Counted from the first letter of the stretch, positions 50,759-61,031 are shown. The stretch is DNA of 64,000 bases from Riemerella anatipestifer_E (GCF_009932355.1 NZ_LEKU01000023.1:1-64000); one strand, 5' to 3'. The notes: generated by a model from the sequence alone, not told the origin. Translations and numbers: made by a program.

Positions 50759-51832
50759 ATGAGAAAAAAGGAGATTATTTTTATTCTTCCCAATATGGAA
50801 ATGGGTGGTGCAGAACGAATTGTAACCACCATTGCTAATCATCTACCGAGAGAAAAATTTACTCCTAAAATAATGCTTCTTAGAAAAGAAGGCGGTTATT
50901 TAGATTTTCTAAAAAAGGATATAGAGATTATAGATTTAAAAACACCTAGAATACGCCACTCTCTAAAACCTATTTTGAGGGAAATATGGAGGAGAAAACC
51001 AGACATTGTATTCTCTGGATTTGGCGAGGTAAACGCCTATTTGTCCTTCTTTACACGACTTTTTCCTAAGGTGAAATTTATCGCTAGGGAGACCAATGTA
51101 GTTTCTAAACATGTTACAAGGAAGGAAATTAAGTTTTTCTATAAGTTTTATAATAACTTCCATACTATTATTGCTCAAAGTGATGATATGGCGGAAGATT
51201 TAATTAAAAACTTCAATATAAAACCTAACAAAATCACTAAGATTAACAATCCTGTTGATTTTGAGTTTATAGACCAACAGCTTTCTATTTCAAAAAGACC
51301 TGAGCTATACTCAAACGAGGCTAAAAATGTGGTTGCCATAGGTAATCTATCTGAAAGAAAGGGGTTTGATAATCTACTCAAAGTCTTTTCTTTTCTTAAA
51401 AATGAACCGATAAAACTCCATATTTTAGGCGATGGTAAGGACAAAGAGCTTCTCCACCAAATGAAAGAAGAGTTGGAGCTGTCTAATGTGATATTCCATG
51501 GAAAACAAAAGAACCCTTATCAATTTCTGAAATATGCCGACTTATTTATTCTGTCTTCAAGGTACGAGGGCTTCCCTAATGTATTACTAGAGGCTGGAGC
51601 GTGTGGCACTTATGCCCTTGCCAACAACTGCCCTGGAGGAATTAACGAAATTATAAAACACGGTGTAAACGGAGAAGTTTCAAACATAGAAAATCACAAA
51701 GAGTTTTCAGAAAAAATAAAAACCATATTATCTCAAGGAAACTCTCCTAAAGAAAATATAAGAGACCACATTTATTCTTTATTTTCTAAAGATGTGATTT
51801 TAGAGCAATATGTCAATCTATTAAGTGAATAG
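50759..51832 (+). CDS. Glycosyltransferase family 4
   Basis: A GT-B fold glycosyltransferase of 357 residues. The N-terminal half has the family start NMEMGGAERIVTTIANHLP, and the C-terminal half has the nucleotide-sugar site with GDGKDKELL and then SSRYEGFPNVLLEAGACGT, whose Glu-x7-Glu pattern is typical of GT4. It likely adds a sugar to a surface polysaccharide or LPS. It begins 4 bases after recQ, an odd pairing that may be only transcriptional. Its stop lies 8 bases from the stop of gldG, which comes from the other side. Confidence 0.88.
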   Translation: MRKKEIIFILPNMEMGGAERIVTTIANHLPREKFTPKIMLLRKEGGYLDFLKKDIEIIDLKTPRIRHSLKPILREIWRRKPDIVFSGFGEVNAYLSFFTRLFPKVKFIARETNVVSKHVTRKEIKFFYKFYNNFHTIIAQSDDMAEDLIKNFNIKPNKITKINNPVDFEFIDQQLSISKRPELYSNEAKNVVAIGNLSERKGFDNLLKVFSFLKNEPIKLHILGDGKDKELLHQMKEELELSNVIFHGKQKNPYQFLKYADLFILSSRYEGFPNVLLEAGACGTYALANNCPGGINEIIKHGVNGEVSNIENHKEFSEKIKTILSQGNSPKENIRDHIYSLFSKDVILEQYVNLLSE

Positions 51833-51840
51833 ATATAGGT

Positions 51841-53508
51841 TTATTTTACATACTTCTGTTTCCTCCACCAATAAAACAAGGCACTCAATATAGCTATTAG
51901 AACTAAAGGAAATAGTAAATTAAACCATTGCCATTCGGTTCTCTCTTGTTCTATTCTTCTAGCATCTAAAAGTCGTGCTTCTATATTTCGGTTTCTAAGA
52001 CTCATAAGGTTAGAATCGTCCAAAAGCCAATCTAAAGCATTTCTCAAAAACTGTTCGTTGCCGTATTTTTGGTTGGTCAGCAAATCTACACCTAGAGGCA
52101 AAGGTTCTCCTTTAAGAATTTGATTTCTACCTACATCTCCATCTGCGATTATGAGCATTTTATTTTCAGGACTTTGACTTTTAAAATTAGGAAAACTACT
52201 TCGCTCACTTCTATTAGCATAAGCCGACCTAAATTTACCTTCTAAACTTACTGCAAAAATCTTTGGAGTGCTTGGGCGTTCCATTGCTCCTAGAGAGTCC
52301 GTATTCACAATTTCGGAAAAGTCTACATAGTTAGGCACTGCCTTGCTAGAAGTTCTTTCGCTAGACTCAAACAAAACCTGTTTTTTTACACCTTCCCTAG
52401 AGAGTGTGTCTATTGCTGTAGGAAATTCAAGTTTTACAGGATTGATATTTTTAGTAATGACATGAGGCGTTTCTGATATACCTAACGGAAAATAAGGCCA
52501 AAGGAAATTTTTATATTGAGGGTTTCCTGCAATTTCTCCCGCTCTTAGCCTTATAAAGGCTGTTTTCTTAAAGTCTTTCACTAAAGCTGGCGTAATTCTT
52601 ATTCCATAATTAAAGAAAAAATCGGTAAGATTGAGGTCTACAGGATATGCCATAATCTTCTTTGCTTGGAAAAGCGTATCCATTTCAGCATTTACTGCAT
52701 CTAGCATCCATAGCATCTTTCCACCATTCATAATGTATTGGTCTAACACTACTTTTTCTTCGTCGGAGAAAGGTTTTCTAGGCTTAGCAACCACAAGAGC
52801 GTCCATCTTTTTAAGCTTAGGCATATCGGTAGCAGAAAGCCCTGTTTCCTTTTCGGGAATGATAGCTCCTATATTATAGTTTTCTAATGCCATATCAACA
52901 AATCCTTGAAATGCATCAGGCTTTAACTCGCTGTGATTAACGATGATACCGATGTTTTTTCTATGTTCGGTGGTCAGAGCTTTTATATTAGAAATAAGAT
53001 TATATTCTAAATTTTCTATGGATTTATTAAGCTGAGTACTCGCATCTAATCCTACTTGGTCTATAATCAACGGAACGGAAGTCCCATAGTCTGCATAACG
53101 CATTACTGCATAGGGAAACAGCACAATTTCTGACACCTTACCATCTTTCATATCTGGAAGAACAGAAGGTTGCATTCCCATTGCCATTAGCGTGTCTTTT
53201 GACATTTTAGTCTTAATAGGGTCTATGAATTTATAGTCAATTTTAGGATTGATTTTCCTAAACTCTTCCAGTATAAATTTGGTTTCACTTTGGAGTTGTT
53301 TAAACGATGCAGGGAAATCTCCGTCCAAATAAACATCTATCACCAAAGGTTTCTTAACCGATTCTAAAGTCTTTATGGTAGCCTCATTAAGCGTATAGCG
53401 TTTTTCTTCTGTTAGGTCAAATCTTGTTTGAAATATACCCAAGACGCCTAACAGAGCTACCACTCCTACTACTATGACGGCAATGTTATTTTGAAGCCAT
53501 TTTTTCAT
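51841..53508 (-). CDS. gldG: Gliding motility ABC-type protein GldG
   Basis: GldG is the extracytoplasmic partner of the GldA-GldF ABC system, found in gliding Bacteroidota. The 555-residue protein has an N-terminal span (residues 7-25), a large periplasmic part of the ABC-type uncharacterised transport family (with VIDVYLDGDFPASFKQLQ), and a C-terminal span followed by a short basic tail (WWRKQKYVK). The length fits the family. It lies 2 bases after gldF. GldA, the ATPase, is not in the window. Confidence 0.93.
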   Translation of the reverse strand: MKKWLQNNIAVIVVGVVALLGVLGIFQTRFDLTEEKRYTLNEATIKTLESVKKPLVIDVYLDGDFPASFKQLQSETKFILEEFRKINPKIDYKFIDPIKTKMSKDTLMAMGMQPSVLPDMKDGKVSEIVLFPYAVMRYADYGTSVPLIIDQVGLDASTQLNKSIENLEYNLISNIKALTTEHRKNIGIIVNHSELKPDAFQGFVDMALENYNIGAIIPEKETGLSATDMPKLKKMDALVVAKPRKPFSDEEKVVLDQYIMNGGKMLWMLDAVNAEMDTLFQAKKIMAYPVDLNLTDFFFNYGIRITPALVKDFKKTAFIRLRAGEIAGNPQYKNFLWPYFPLGISETPHVITKNINPVKLEFPTAIDTLSREGVKKQVLFESSERTSSKAVPNYVDFSEIVNTDSLGAMERPSTPKIFAVSLEGKFRSAYANRSERSSFPNFKSQSPENKMLIIADGDVGRNQILKGEPLPLGVDLLTNQKYGNEQFLRNALDWLLDDSNLMSLRNRNIEARLLDARRIEQERTEWQWFNLLFPLVLIAILSALFYWWRKQKYVK

Positions 53509-53510
53509 AC

Positions 53511-54245
53511 TTAAATCTTCTTCTTTTTATCAATAAAAAATGTGGAAAGAGACAAACTAATCATTATTATCAATAGAAAATAAAATACATCTTTGGTATC
53601 TATCAATCCTCTCGTAAATGCCATAAAATGATGATAGAAGCCTAAATTTTGAAGCCAATAATCTGCTGCCCCCAATAGTTTATAACTTGCCAATTGCTCT
53701 ATCCCAAAATACAATATAAAATTAACAAACACACCTAACAGATACGCCATAATTTGATTAGATGACAAGGTTGAAGCCAAAACACCCACACTAGAAAACG
53801 CAGCAATTAAAACCGATAATCCTATGTAGCCTCCTAGCGTCATTCCTAAATCCAAATTACCTTCTGCCATACCAAGAGTATAGACCGTATACATATAAAA
53901 CAACGATGGCAACAAGCATAAAATTCCCACTAAAAAAACTGCTAAAAACTTTCCTCCTACAATTTCAAAAGTTTTTAAAGGTTGAGAAAATAGCCAATAG
54001 AGCGTGCCGTTTTGTTGCTCCTCTGCAAAGGATTTCATACTCAACGCTGGAATAATGAACATTAACAACCAAGGCGATAAAACAAAGTAGCTTTGCAAAG
54101 AGGCAGTCCCTATTTCTAAAATATTAAAACTATTATCAAAGAAAAACAGAAACAAAGCCCCAATAAGACTATACACAGCGATAATTAGCCACGCAGACCA
54201 ACCGCCAAAATAGGCTTTAAAATCTTTTTTAAATAATGCTATCAT
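53511..54245 (-). CDS. gldF: Gliding motility ABC permease GldF
   Basis: The membrane subunit of the GldAFG ABC transporter. The 244 residues have six spans and the ABC-2 type layout, with the conserved cytoplasmic segment MKSFAEEQQNGTLYWLFSQP. In Flavobacterium johnsoniae loss of this protein affects gliding. It lies in an operon with a HemJ-like gene upstream (14 bases) and gldG downstream (2 bases). Confidence 0.93.
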   Translation of the reverse strand: MIALFKKDFKAYFGGWSAWLIIAVYSLIGALFLFFFDNSFNILEIGTASLQSYFVLSPWLLMFIIPALSMKSFAEEQQNGTLYWLFSQPLKTFEIVGGKFLAVFLVGILCLLPSLFYMYTVYTLGMAEGNLDLGMTLGGYIGLSVLIAAFSSVGVLASTLSSNQIMAYLLGVFVNFILYFGIEQLASYKLLGAADYWLQNLGFYHHFMAFTRGLIDTKDVFYFLLIIMISLSLSTFFIDKKKKI

Positions 54246-54259
54246 CTTTATAGAAACGA

Positions 54260-54805
54260 TTATTTTTTATTTTTATTGACTAGCTTTACTGTAAGCATAA
54301 TTACCACTACAAGAACTATGAAGCCCACTATCAACTGCCACCAATAATCTATCACAAAAACTTTTAAAATTACTGTGAATACTACTAAAAATAGCAAAAA
54401 AGTAGCAATTTCATTTGCCTGTCTTAATTTAATATTAGGAGTAGAAAGTTCCGAAAAATTAAGGTTTTTCACCACTAAAATTTTCTTCCAACACCAATAA
54501 TGATATACCGCTAAACCAATTAAAAAAGTCAGTTTTAGATGAAACCAAGGCATCTTCATCAGATAAGGGTTCATTATGATAAGAATGACTCCAAAAATAA
54601 GCATCAACACTCCAGCAGGAACGGTAATAATATTCCATAATCGCCTCATCATAAACAAATATTGCTCTCTAAGAATGGTTTGTTTTGGAGCATCAAAATC
54701 ATCGGTATCTTTATAGTACACAAATAATCTTACCAAATAAAAAATCCCCGCAAAATAGCTTACCATAAATATAATGTGTAATGCCTTTATGATTAAATAT
54801 GCCAT
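54260..54805 (-). CDS. HemJ/CopD-like membrane protein
   Basis: A protein of 181 residues with four to five spans. The N-terminal sequence KALHIIFMVSYFAGIFYLVR, with His10, matches the HemJ (UPF0093) pattern, in which this His is essential. HemJ oxidises protoporphyrinogen IX to protoporphyrin IX in bacteria that lack HemG and HemY. Database entries for the same family in Flavobacteriia are often called CopD family. Which activity it has here is not settled by sequence. It lies 3 bases after the SAM hydrolase gene. Confidence 0.75.
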   Translation of the reverse strand: MAYLIIKALHIIFMVSYFAGIFYLVRLFVYYKDTDDFDAPKQTILREQYLFMMRRLWNIITVPAGVLMLIFGVILIIMNPYLMKMPWFHLKLTFLIGLAVYHYWCWKKILVVKNLNFSELSTPNIKLRQANEIATFLLFLVVFTVILKVFVIDYWWQLIVGFIVLVVVIMLTVKLVNKNKK

Positions 54806-54808
54806 AAC

Positions 54809-55642
54809 TTATGATTTATTTTTATTAAACTCTACATACACTTTTTCGCCCACACTTACGCCTAATAGGGTTTTTGCTCCGTTATTTTTAGTTCCTTTAT
54901 AAATACTAATTTCTAGTAAATCTGCATCATTAAATAAGACTAAAGGCTTACCATGATATTGTCTCTCGTTTTCCCAATCTTTTACAACATCTGTATACTG
55001 ATTGTAAATTTTTGACAAAGCATAGCTCCTAAATTTTACAACAAATTCATCATAAGCTGCCGCTTTCTTTTCAAAAAACGCTTTACTAATGTTGGACACA
55101 GCATTACCAAAATTATCTACATACATAATTTGCCCCACAATGAGATTATCTGTTTCTATCGCCTTAGGGAAAGATATTTTTTTAGGCTCATTATAAACAC
55201 GCCCTATCACTTCTGGCAAACCGCCATTATGAAGATGAACCGCTGCAGGAACTAAAACATCAGTAGCTGTGAAATTAACTTCGTCATCAAACCTATTATT
55301 CAAAGTAATTTCATAAACTTCCTCTGGATTGATATTGAAAAAAATTAAACTAAGAATACCATTATCTGCCGCTACAAAATAATGTCCATCTACCTTATAA
55401 ACTACCGCCTTTCTATCTTTATGATAAAAACTATCCACTGCGATAAGATGCACCGTACCTTTAGGGAAATAAGCATAAGCATTCCTAACGATATACGCCG
55501 CCTGAAGAAGATTATAAGGTTCTACATCGTGGCTAAGATCTATAAGTCTAGCATCAGATTTTAGAGCCAAAATACTCCCTTTAATAGCACCAACCCTATG
55601 GTCTACAAGTCCGTAATCAGATGTAAGTGTTATCACTGGCAT
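54809..55642 (-). CDS. S-adenosyl-L-methionine hydroxide adenosyltransferase
   Basis: A protein of 277 residues of the DUF62 family, related to SAM-dependent fluorinases and chlorinases. Non-halogenating members use water to split SAM into adenosine and methionine. The N-terminal Asp, which sets the ribose of SAM, is in ITLTSDYGLVD, and the Asp-His-Arg triad motif appears as LVDHRVGAIKG. The central segment VAVDSFYHKDRKAV, and later DNFGNAVSNI, also belong to the family. The long halogenase loop is not evident. It heads the gldF-gldG operon. Confidence 0.88.
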   Translation of the reverse strand: MPVITLTSDYGLVDHRVGAIKGSILALKSDARLIDLSHDVEPYNLLQAAYIVRNAYAYFPKGTVHLIAVDSFYHKDRKAVVYKVDGHYFVAADNGILSLIFFNINPEEVYEITLNNRFDDEVNFTATDVLVPAAVHLHNGGLPEVIGRVYNEPKKISFPKAIETDNLIVGQIMYVDNFGNAVSNISKAFFEKKAAAYDEFVVKFRSYALSKIYNQYTDVVKDWENERQYHGKPLVLFNDADLLEISIYKGTKNNGAKTLLGVSVGEKVYVEFNKNKS

Positions 55643-55646
55643 AGTG

Positions 55647-55654
55647 CAAAGATA
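55647..55654 (-). promoter_or_regulatory. -7 box four bases before the SAM hydrolase gene
   Basis: Minus-strand TATCTTTG matches TAnnTTTG and stands 4 bases before the ATG at 55642, as at mnmE and murF. Confidence 0.4.
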
Positions 55655-55718
55655 AAGATTTTAGGGCAGTAGTCTATCTTATTTTTTAATTCTGAAATAT
55701 GATTTTTTATATAAAAAA

Positions 55719-55749
55719 TTAGGCTAACCTGTGATAAAGATTAGCCTAA
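55719..55749 (-). terminator. Terminator of porU-porV
   Basis: Arms 55719-55727 and 55741-55749 (TTAGGCTAA) pair perfectly with a 13-base loop, and a T6 run follows on the minus strand. Confidence 0.85.
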
Positions 55750-55777
55750 AGAAATTGTATCTATTTTTTAACCTATG

Positions 55778-56914
55778 TTAGCGGTCAGCATTAGAAGTAT
55801 CATCTCCTATGTTCCAAGTAAGCCCGAAGCGTAGTGTGTTATCTAAAGCCGTATTAACTTTGGAAGTATTGATAAGGTAAGAAACATCTAATCCGAAAGA
55901 TTGATAATTAAAACCAATACCTACCGTAGCAAATTGTCTTCCTCCCTGAAGTTGACTTTCTCTAAAATAACCTGTTCTTACCGCAAAGGCATTGTCATAA
56001 GAATATTCTAACGCTCCACTTAGCATTAAACTCTGTGGATTGCTAAAAGACTTCCCTATCCCTTCCATTACACCAACATTAGGAATTTGAGGTGTGGTAC
56101 TACCTGCAGGAATTTCAGAGCCTGGCACCAATAGTTTAGAAGCCTCTACACTAAGTCCTACTTTATTAACATCGTCTAAAAATACATCATAACCTCCACC
56201 AATTCTAAAAGTGGTTGGCAAGTAAGAACGAGAAGTATCATCTCCTGTATAGTCTAACTTAGGACCTAAATTTTGAATTGCAAAACCCGCTCTAGCTTGC
56301 CCTTCATAATCACCAAAACTCTGATGTTTAGGAGATTGATAAAAACCAGAAACATCTACCGCGAAACTATTAGCTGGCTTAAGAGTATTATCTGAATTAA
56401 AGCTTCCAAAATCTGAACGAATATAACGCCCTGTAACCGCCATAGAGTAAGTATCAGACAGTTTTAAACCATAGGATAAATCAATCGCAAATTCGTTTGG
56501 AGTTACAGTTCCCTCTTTTGTTACTTGGCTTCCGACTAATTTGGTTAAATCTACCTGCCCCATATTAAAGTAGTAGATACTAGCTCCTAATGTAGAACGC
56601 TCTTCTTCTCCTAAAAAGGTATGATACCCAGCATAAAGAAGGAAAACATCATTAGTTAACTTACTCATATAAGGCGTGTAACTTACACCTACGGACGAAG
56701 AAGTTTTACTAAAAGGATATTTTGCTGCATTCCAAAACTGCGAAAATGCATCTGAAGAAGTCGCCACCCCTTGGTCTCCCATACCTCCTGCTCTTGCATC
56801 TGGAGAAATTCTAAGAAAAGGAGCTCCTGTAAGTACTTGCCCTTTTTGCTGTGCTAATGCTAAGGTACTAGCCGTTACTCCCAGTCCTAAAAGTAGTTTT
56901 TTTGTAATTTTCAT
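55778..56914 (-). CDS. porV: Type IX secretion outer membrane protein PorV (LptO)
   Basis: PorV is a FadL-like beta barrel that collects cargo from the SprA translocon and hands it to PorU. The 378-residue protein has a signal peptide (about residues 1-21) and the family sequence GAPFLRISPDARAGGMGDQGVATSSD, in which the acidic loop is well kept. The barrel strands alternate hydrophobic residues to the end, where TLRFGLTWNIG forms the last strand. It begins 4 bases after porU. Confidence 0.95.
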   Translation of the reverse strand: MKITKKLLLGLGVTASTLALAQQKGQVLTGAPFLRISPDARAGGMGDQGVATSSDAFSQFWNAAKYPFSKTSSSVGVSYTPYMSKLTNDVFLLYAGYHTFLGEEERSTLGASIYYFNMGQVDLTKLVGSQVTKEGTVTPNEFAIDLSYGLKLSDTYSMAVTGRYIRSDFGSFNSDNTLKPANSFAVDVSGFYQSPKHQSFGDYEGQARAGFAIQNLGPKLDYTGDDTSRSYLPTTFRIGGGYDVFLDDVNKVGLSVEASKLLVPGSEIPAGSTTPQIPNVGVMEGIGKSFSNPQSLMLSGALEYSYDNAFAVRTGYFRESQLQGGRQFATVGIGFNYQSFGLDVSYLINTSKVNTALDNTLRFGLTWNIGDDTSNADR

Positions 56915-56918
56915 ATTT

Positions 56919-59900
56919 TTATTTTAATATTATCATTTTTTCTATTTGAGTAGAAGAACCTTTGCAAGTCTCCTGATTGGTACTTTTTACAAAAACTTTG
57001 TAAATATAAGTACCTTTTCCCACATTTGCACCATAATCATCTGTTCCGTCCCATTCTATTTGTTGCCTTCCAGTCCTAAATCCTTCTCTAAAAGGCTCCG
57101 AACTTACCGTCTGACGTAGGATTTTAACAAGTTTCCCTGTGATTGTATAAATCTGAACGCCTACTTCTAAAACATCAGGACAGTTATGTTCAAACTGAAT
57201 GTAAGTTTTGTTAGTAAATGGGTTAGGCCAATTTAATAATCTTTTCACTACCAAATTTTCCTCCGCCTGAGGTCTCACTACAAAATTTAACGATGTAGTT
57301 GATGAATTATTGTTAATATCCCAAACTTTAAATACCAACTGATGTTCTCCTGCCTTTAGATTCCTGAATGGATAACTCACACTACCCTTCTGATACTCTT
57401 TGAGGTTAGGATTTACACACCCATTTTCCTCCCCTGGAGTGTAAAAGTCATTAAGAACAATAGTATTGATAACTTCTCCATCTAGAGTAACTGTGATATC
57501 ATGCCCTATACCAGCTCCTGTGGCGTTAATACCAGTATCATCTGTAACACAAGCTAAAAGCACAGGGTTTTCATTTGTGATACCACCATTAACAAAATTA
57601 GTATTATTCATGTATAATTTAACCTTAGGAGGTTCATTATCCCTAATACCATCAGGGTTAATACCTCCTATTTTAACTATTTCGGACTGGTAAACATCTA
57701 TCTCTTTATTATCTGCATACAAGAGTAACCTCCCGTCGCCCAAGCTAAAATCAATATCTTTAGGCATATAAAACTCTATCTCAAAAACACCATTTTTAAC
57801 CGTCCCTGAAGTTTTAACAATAGGATTTCCTTCCTCTTTATAATTGAGTATCGGAGTTAAGTCACCATCATTATTTCGTGTTTTTTTATCTTGTATTTTA
57901 TCAAATATATTAGCTACTATTCTACCATTAAAGGTTTCATCTAAATTCCCTGAAATAGCATTAACATGACCTTTAATTTTCACAAAATCCAAAGCTCTTA
58001 TACTTTCCTGAGTTGGCTTTTCTATTTGATCTATCACAATTCTAGGAGCTGGTCGGCTAAGCCTCATTGCAGGGTCTCCTAACATATTAACTTTTAAATG
58101 GTCTGGGTGAACCCCAAAGTTATTCTTCGCCATTAGAAAAGCATCTCCTAAAGTATAGAAGTGTTCTGTATTTTCCTTTTTAAGAATGGAGGCTAAAAAT
58201 GTATTGGTAAATCTTCTTCCATAAGACACTCCTAACTCTCTACTAGAAGTAATCATCATGGCTGGACCTCCTGATTTTAATTTAAATAAAATTTCTCCTA
58301 GAGAAGGTGTATTTGGGTCGTCCCAAAGGGTAAATTCGCAAGTAATAGTAGAAACAAGTGGAAAACGACTATAAGTACTGCTGAAGTTATTAAACTGATT
58401 AACATCATTAAGTGTAAGCACTCTCTCTTGAGCCCAACCATTAACGCCACCATGCCCAAAATAGAACAAAAATAAACTATTCCCCATAGCTGTATTAATC
58501 CCCTGTGTAATTTGAGGAAATCTTTGCCCTCCTGCAGTAGCTTCTGGAGAGAATGAATCTAAGTAAAGTTTTCTAATATGATACTCCTTTTTATCTGAAG
58601 TGTTAGTTTCAAATAAATTAACTAAGGTCGAATTAATTTCATCGTGGAAAGGCACTCCACCGTCTCTATCGTCATCTACAACAAAATCCATATTCATTCG
58701 CCACTCTCCAAAAGGCGTAGATTGGTTAGGCAAAGCGTTGTAGTATGCTAAAGTTTTATCTATCCCTATTTTAGCTTCTGTTATATTTTTAGCAAGAATT
58801 CTCCCAATAGGTAAATCAGGTAAAACATTGCTCAAATAAGTACTTCTTTGTGGTGAAGTCATTACAAAATAATCATCAGTAACATAAGAATTACTAAAAT
58901 CTAAGCTACTTTCACTTTCATAGGTAGGTGCAATATTAGAGTTACTCCCTGTACGATTTTTATAGTCGTAAGAGCCGTCTCCCAATAATAGGACATACTT
59001 TAATCTACCATTATTTTTAAGATGAGAAATAAAGTTCCTTATTGCAGTAATATCTTGACCACCTGAGCTATATTCGTTATATATTTTGCTAGGTTCTACA
59101 ATAGCAGTTTTAAATCCATTTTTTTGAGTGTGATAATCCGCTAACCTTTTGGCTTCTGTTGCAAAATCAGAACTTGTGATAATAAGGTATTCTACATCTG
59201 TAAGAGCCTGCAAATTTTGATTTTCTATCCTACCCACAAAACTAGGCGTATAAGCTGCATCTAGCTTAAAGGCAACAAATTCATTATTAAAAGTATCACT
59301 ATCAGCAAAATAAGCTAAAGTAAAAAGGTTATTCGCAGAATTAAGGTTCTTTTTATTCTTAACATTAGTTACATCAGACACATCCCAAACTCTATCAATA
59401 GCAGCTGCATTACTAATTTGAAATCCATAGTTTTGTCCCGAAGTTTCCGCTATCCCAAAATCTCTAAAACTCAATTGAGAACCATTGAATCTTAAAGGTT
59501 GCTTATACTCTATCTCTGCGTAATCTAGATAAAATACAGCATTAGGATTTGTACTTATATTGGGAGTATAATTAAGTGCTACTTTATTAGTATCTAATGC
59601 TATAGATGAGAGAAATAAAACAGAATTATATCCACTTTGTCCAGAAATACTTTGTTCAAAAGTATTACCTCCTATATTTAAAGTAATTTTAGTACTTTGA
59701 GCATCTTTAGCAATTAATCTTGTTCTAAATTTAACTCTAGAATCCGATGGAGCGTCCGTTAGATTAAAAGTAACTTCTTTTGCACTACTAAAAGCATCAT
59801 CTACCCACAATCTACCTATCCCTCTAAGATTATTTTTATCTTCATTGATAAACTGATAGGCATCGTATTCCGTAATGAGGTCGGTTGTGGGGGTGGTATC

Positions 59901-60806
59901 TTGAGCTGTACTAATCCTCTTACCAGTCCCTATGTCAAAATTGATAAAATAATAAGCATTGTCTTCGTAGATATTTTTGTAGTGAGAAGGTCTATCTATT
60001 CGAGTATCAAACTTACGATTATTCCTATTGTAAAAGGCATAGCCGTCTGCACCTTGGGCATAAAAAAGAGCATAATCTCCTTCGTCCCATCGTCCATCTT
60101 CCTCTCCTACTACTTCTATCGCATTCTCTTGTAAAGTATTATAATATTTATCTAAATTATATTCAGGCAACATAAGCCCGCCATTACCATATATTCTGAA
60201 ATTTTTAGGATTGATGGAAGACGGATTGATACCATTATCCCTCAAAAACTGACTAGTAATTTTAAATACACCTGATTTATCTACCTTTATTTTATAAAAA
60301 GTTCCTGAAGCTAACGGGTTAGTCACATAAGTAGATAAAATCTTGTTCGAATTGTTATTAGCTCTTAAAACCTTACCCTCTTTTTTTAAAGTGTATGAAA
60401 CTAATTTTTTGAGCTCATTACCTTCCTTTTTTATAGCTTTAATCCTTAAATTCAGAAGAAAACCTTCTCCAAAGGAGTTTTTTTGCATGTTTACTTCCGC
60501 TTCCTCCTCTGATGTTATTAAAGAAGCATCTAAATCAAACTTCTGGTTATCTTGAAGTTTTTCCCACACCAAATTTATAACACTATAACTTTCATCTTGA
60601 GCTATCTTTGTGGTATTTTGAAGGTATATTTGATTATTATCAAATACTAATTCTTTATTGGTAAAACTAGGTAATTTAACCGATTTATTCGTGCCATAAC
60701 TTAGTTCTGTACTACCTTGCCATTGTATCTGAGTGGTTTGAGCTCCAAAAAAATTACACACCAAAACTACTGCTAGTAGTATATTCTTATTAAGTAATAA
60801 TTTCAT
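56919..60806 (-). CDS. porU: Type IX secretion C-terminal signal peptidase PorU
   Basis: PorU removes the C-terminal sorting signal of type IX cargo and, with PorV, PorQ and PorZ, attaches the cargo to the cell surface. The 1295-residue protein has a signal peptide, an N-terminal prodomain region, and a gingipain-type (C25) catalytic domain with His785 in YFGHGGVNGW and Cys823 in STITCEFTLWDDP. After it come beta-sandwich domains and a C-terminal FlgD-like Ig segment (VQIYTITGKLVKIL). It sits directly before porV and divergent from gldJ. Confidence 0.96.
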   Translation of the reverse strand: MKLLLNKNILLAVVLVCNFFGAQTTQIQWQGSTELSYGTNKSVKLPSFTNKELVFDNNQIYLQNTTKIAQDESYSVINLVWEKLQDNQKFDLDASLITSEEEAEVNMQKNSFGEGFLLNLRIKAIKKEGNELKKLVSYTLKKEGKVLRANNNSNKILSTYVTNPLASGTFYKIKVDKSGVFKITSQFLRDNGINPSSINPKNFRIYGNGGLMLPEYNLDKYYNTLQENAIEVVGEEDGRWDEGDYALFYAQGADGYAFYNRNNRKFDTRIDRPSHYKNIYEDNAYYFINFDIGTGKRISTAQDTTPTTDLITEYDAYQFINEDKNNLRGIGRLWVDDAFSSAKEVTFNLTDAPSDSRVKFRTRLIAKDAQSTKITLNIGGNTFEQSISGQSGYNSVLFLSSIALDTNKVALNYTPNISTNPNAVFYLDYAEIEYKQPLRFNGSQLSFRDFGIAETSGQNYGFQISNAAAIDRVWDVSDVTNVKNKKNLNSANNLFTLAYFADSDTFNNEFVAFKLDAAYTPSFVGRIENQNLQALTDVEYLIITSSDFATEAKRLADYHTQKNGFKTAIVEPSKIYNEYSSGGQDITAIRNFISHLKNNGRLKYVLLLGDGSYDYKNRTGSNSNIAPTYESESSLDFSNSYVTDDYFVMTSPQRSTYLSNVLPDLPIGRILAKNITEAKIGIDKTLAYYNALPNQSTPFGEWRMNMDFVVDDDRDGGVPFHDEINSTLVNLFETNTSDKKEYHIRKLYLDSFSPEATAGGQRFPQITQGINTAMGNSLFLFYFGHGGVNGWAQERVLTLNDVNQFNNFSSTYSRFPLVSTITCEFTLWDDPNTPSLGEILFKLKSGGPAMMITSSRELGVSYGRRFTNTFLASILKKENTEHFYTLGDAFLMAKNNFGVHPDHLKVNMLGDPAMRLSRPAPRIVIDQIEKPTQESIRALDFVKIKGHVNAISGNLDETFNGRIVANIFDKIQDKKTRNNDGDLTPILNYKEEGNPIVKTSGTVKNGVFEIEFYMPKDIDFSLGDGRLLLYADNKEIDVYQSEIVKIGGINPDGIRDNEPPKVKLYMNNTNFVNGGITNENPVLLACVTDDTGINATGAGIGHDITVTLDGEVINTIVLNDFYTPGEENGCVNPNLKEYQKGSVSYPFRNLKAGEHQLVFKVWDINNNSSTTSLNFVVRPQAEENLVVKRLLNWPNPFTNKTYIQFEHNCPDVLEVGVQIYTITGKLVKILRQTVSSEPFREGFRTGRQQIEWDGTDDYGANVGKGTYIYKVFVKSTNQETCKGSSTQIEKMIILK

Positions 60807-61031
60807 AATGAATATTTCTAATATATTTAGAATAAATCTGTTTTCTTTGCAAAGTAAAAGTAAAAAATTAAAACAATAAAATCGAATTATATGCGTTTCG
60901 AGAAAAAAGGTTAAAATCTATTTTGTAAAGTAGAATAATTTAACTTTCTTTGTAAGTCGAAAATGTTTTGAGATTGACATCTTGTTAACCCTTATCATTA
61001 TTGTTTAAATAAAAGAAAAATATTATATCGA
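60807..61031. promoter_or_regulatory. Divergent promoter region of porU and gldJ
   Basis: This region separates two type IX genes. TTTCTTTG on the plus strand at about 60949-60956 resembles a -7 box but lacks the TA, and nothing better was found for porU. The shared region would allow coordinated control of secretion and gliding genes. Confidence 0.35.
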
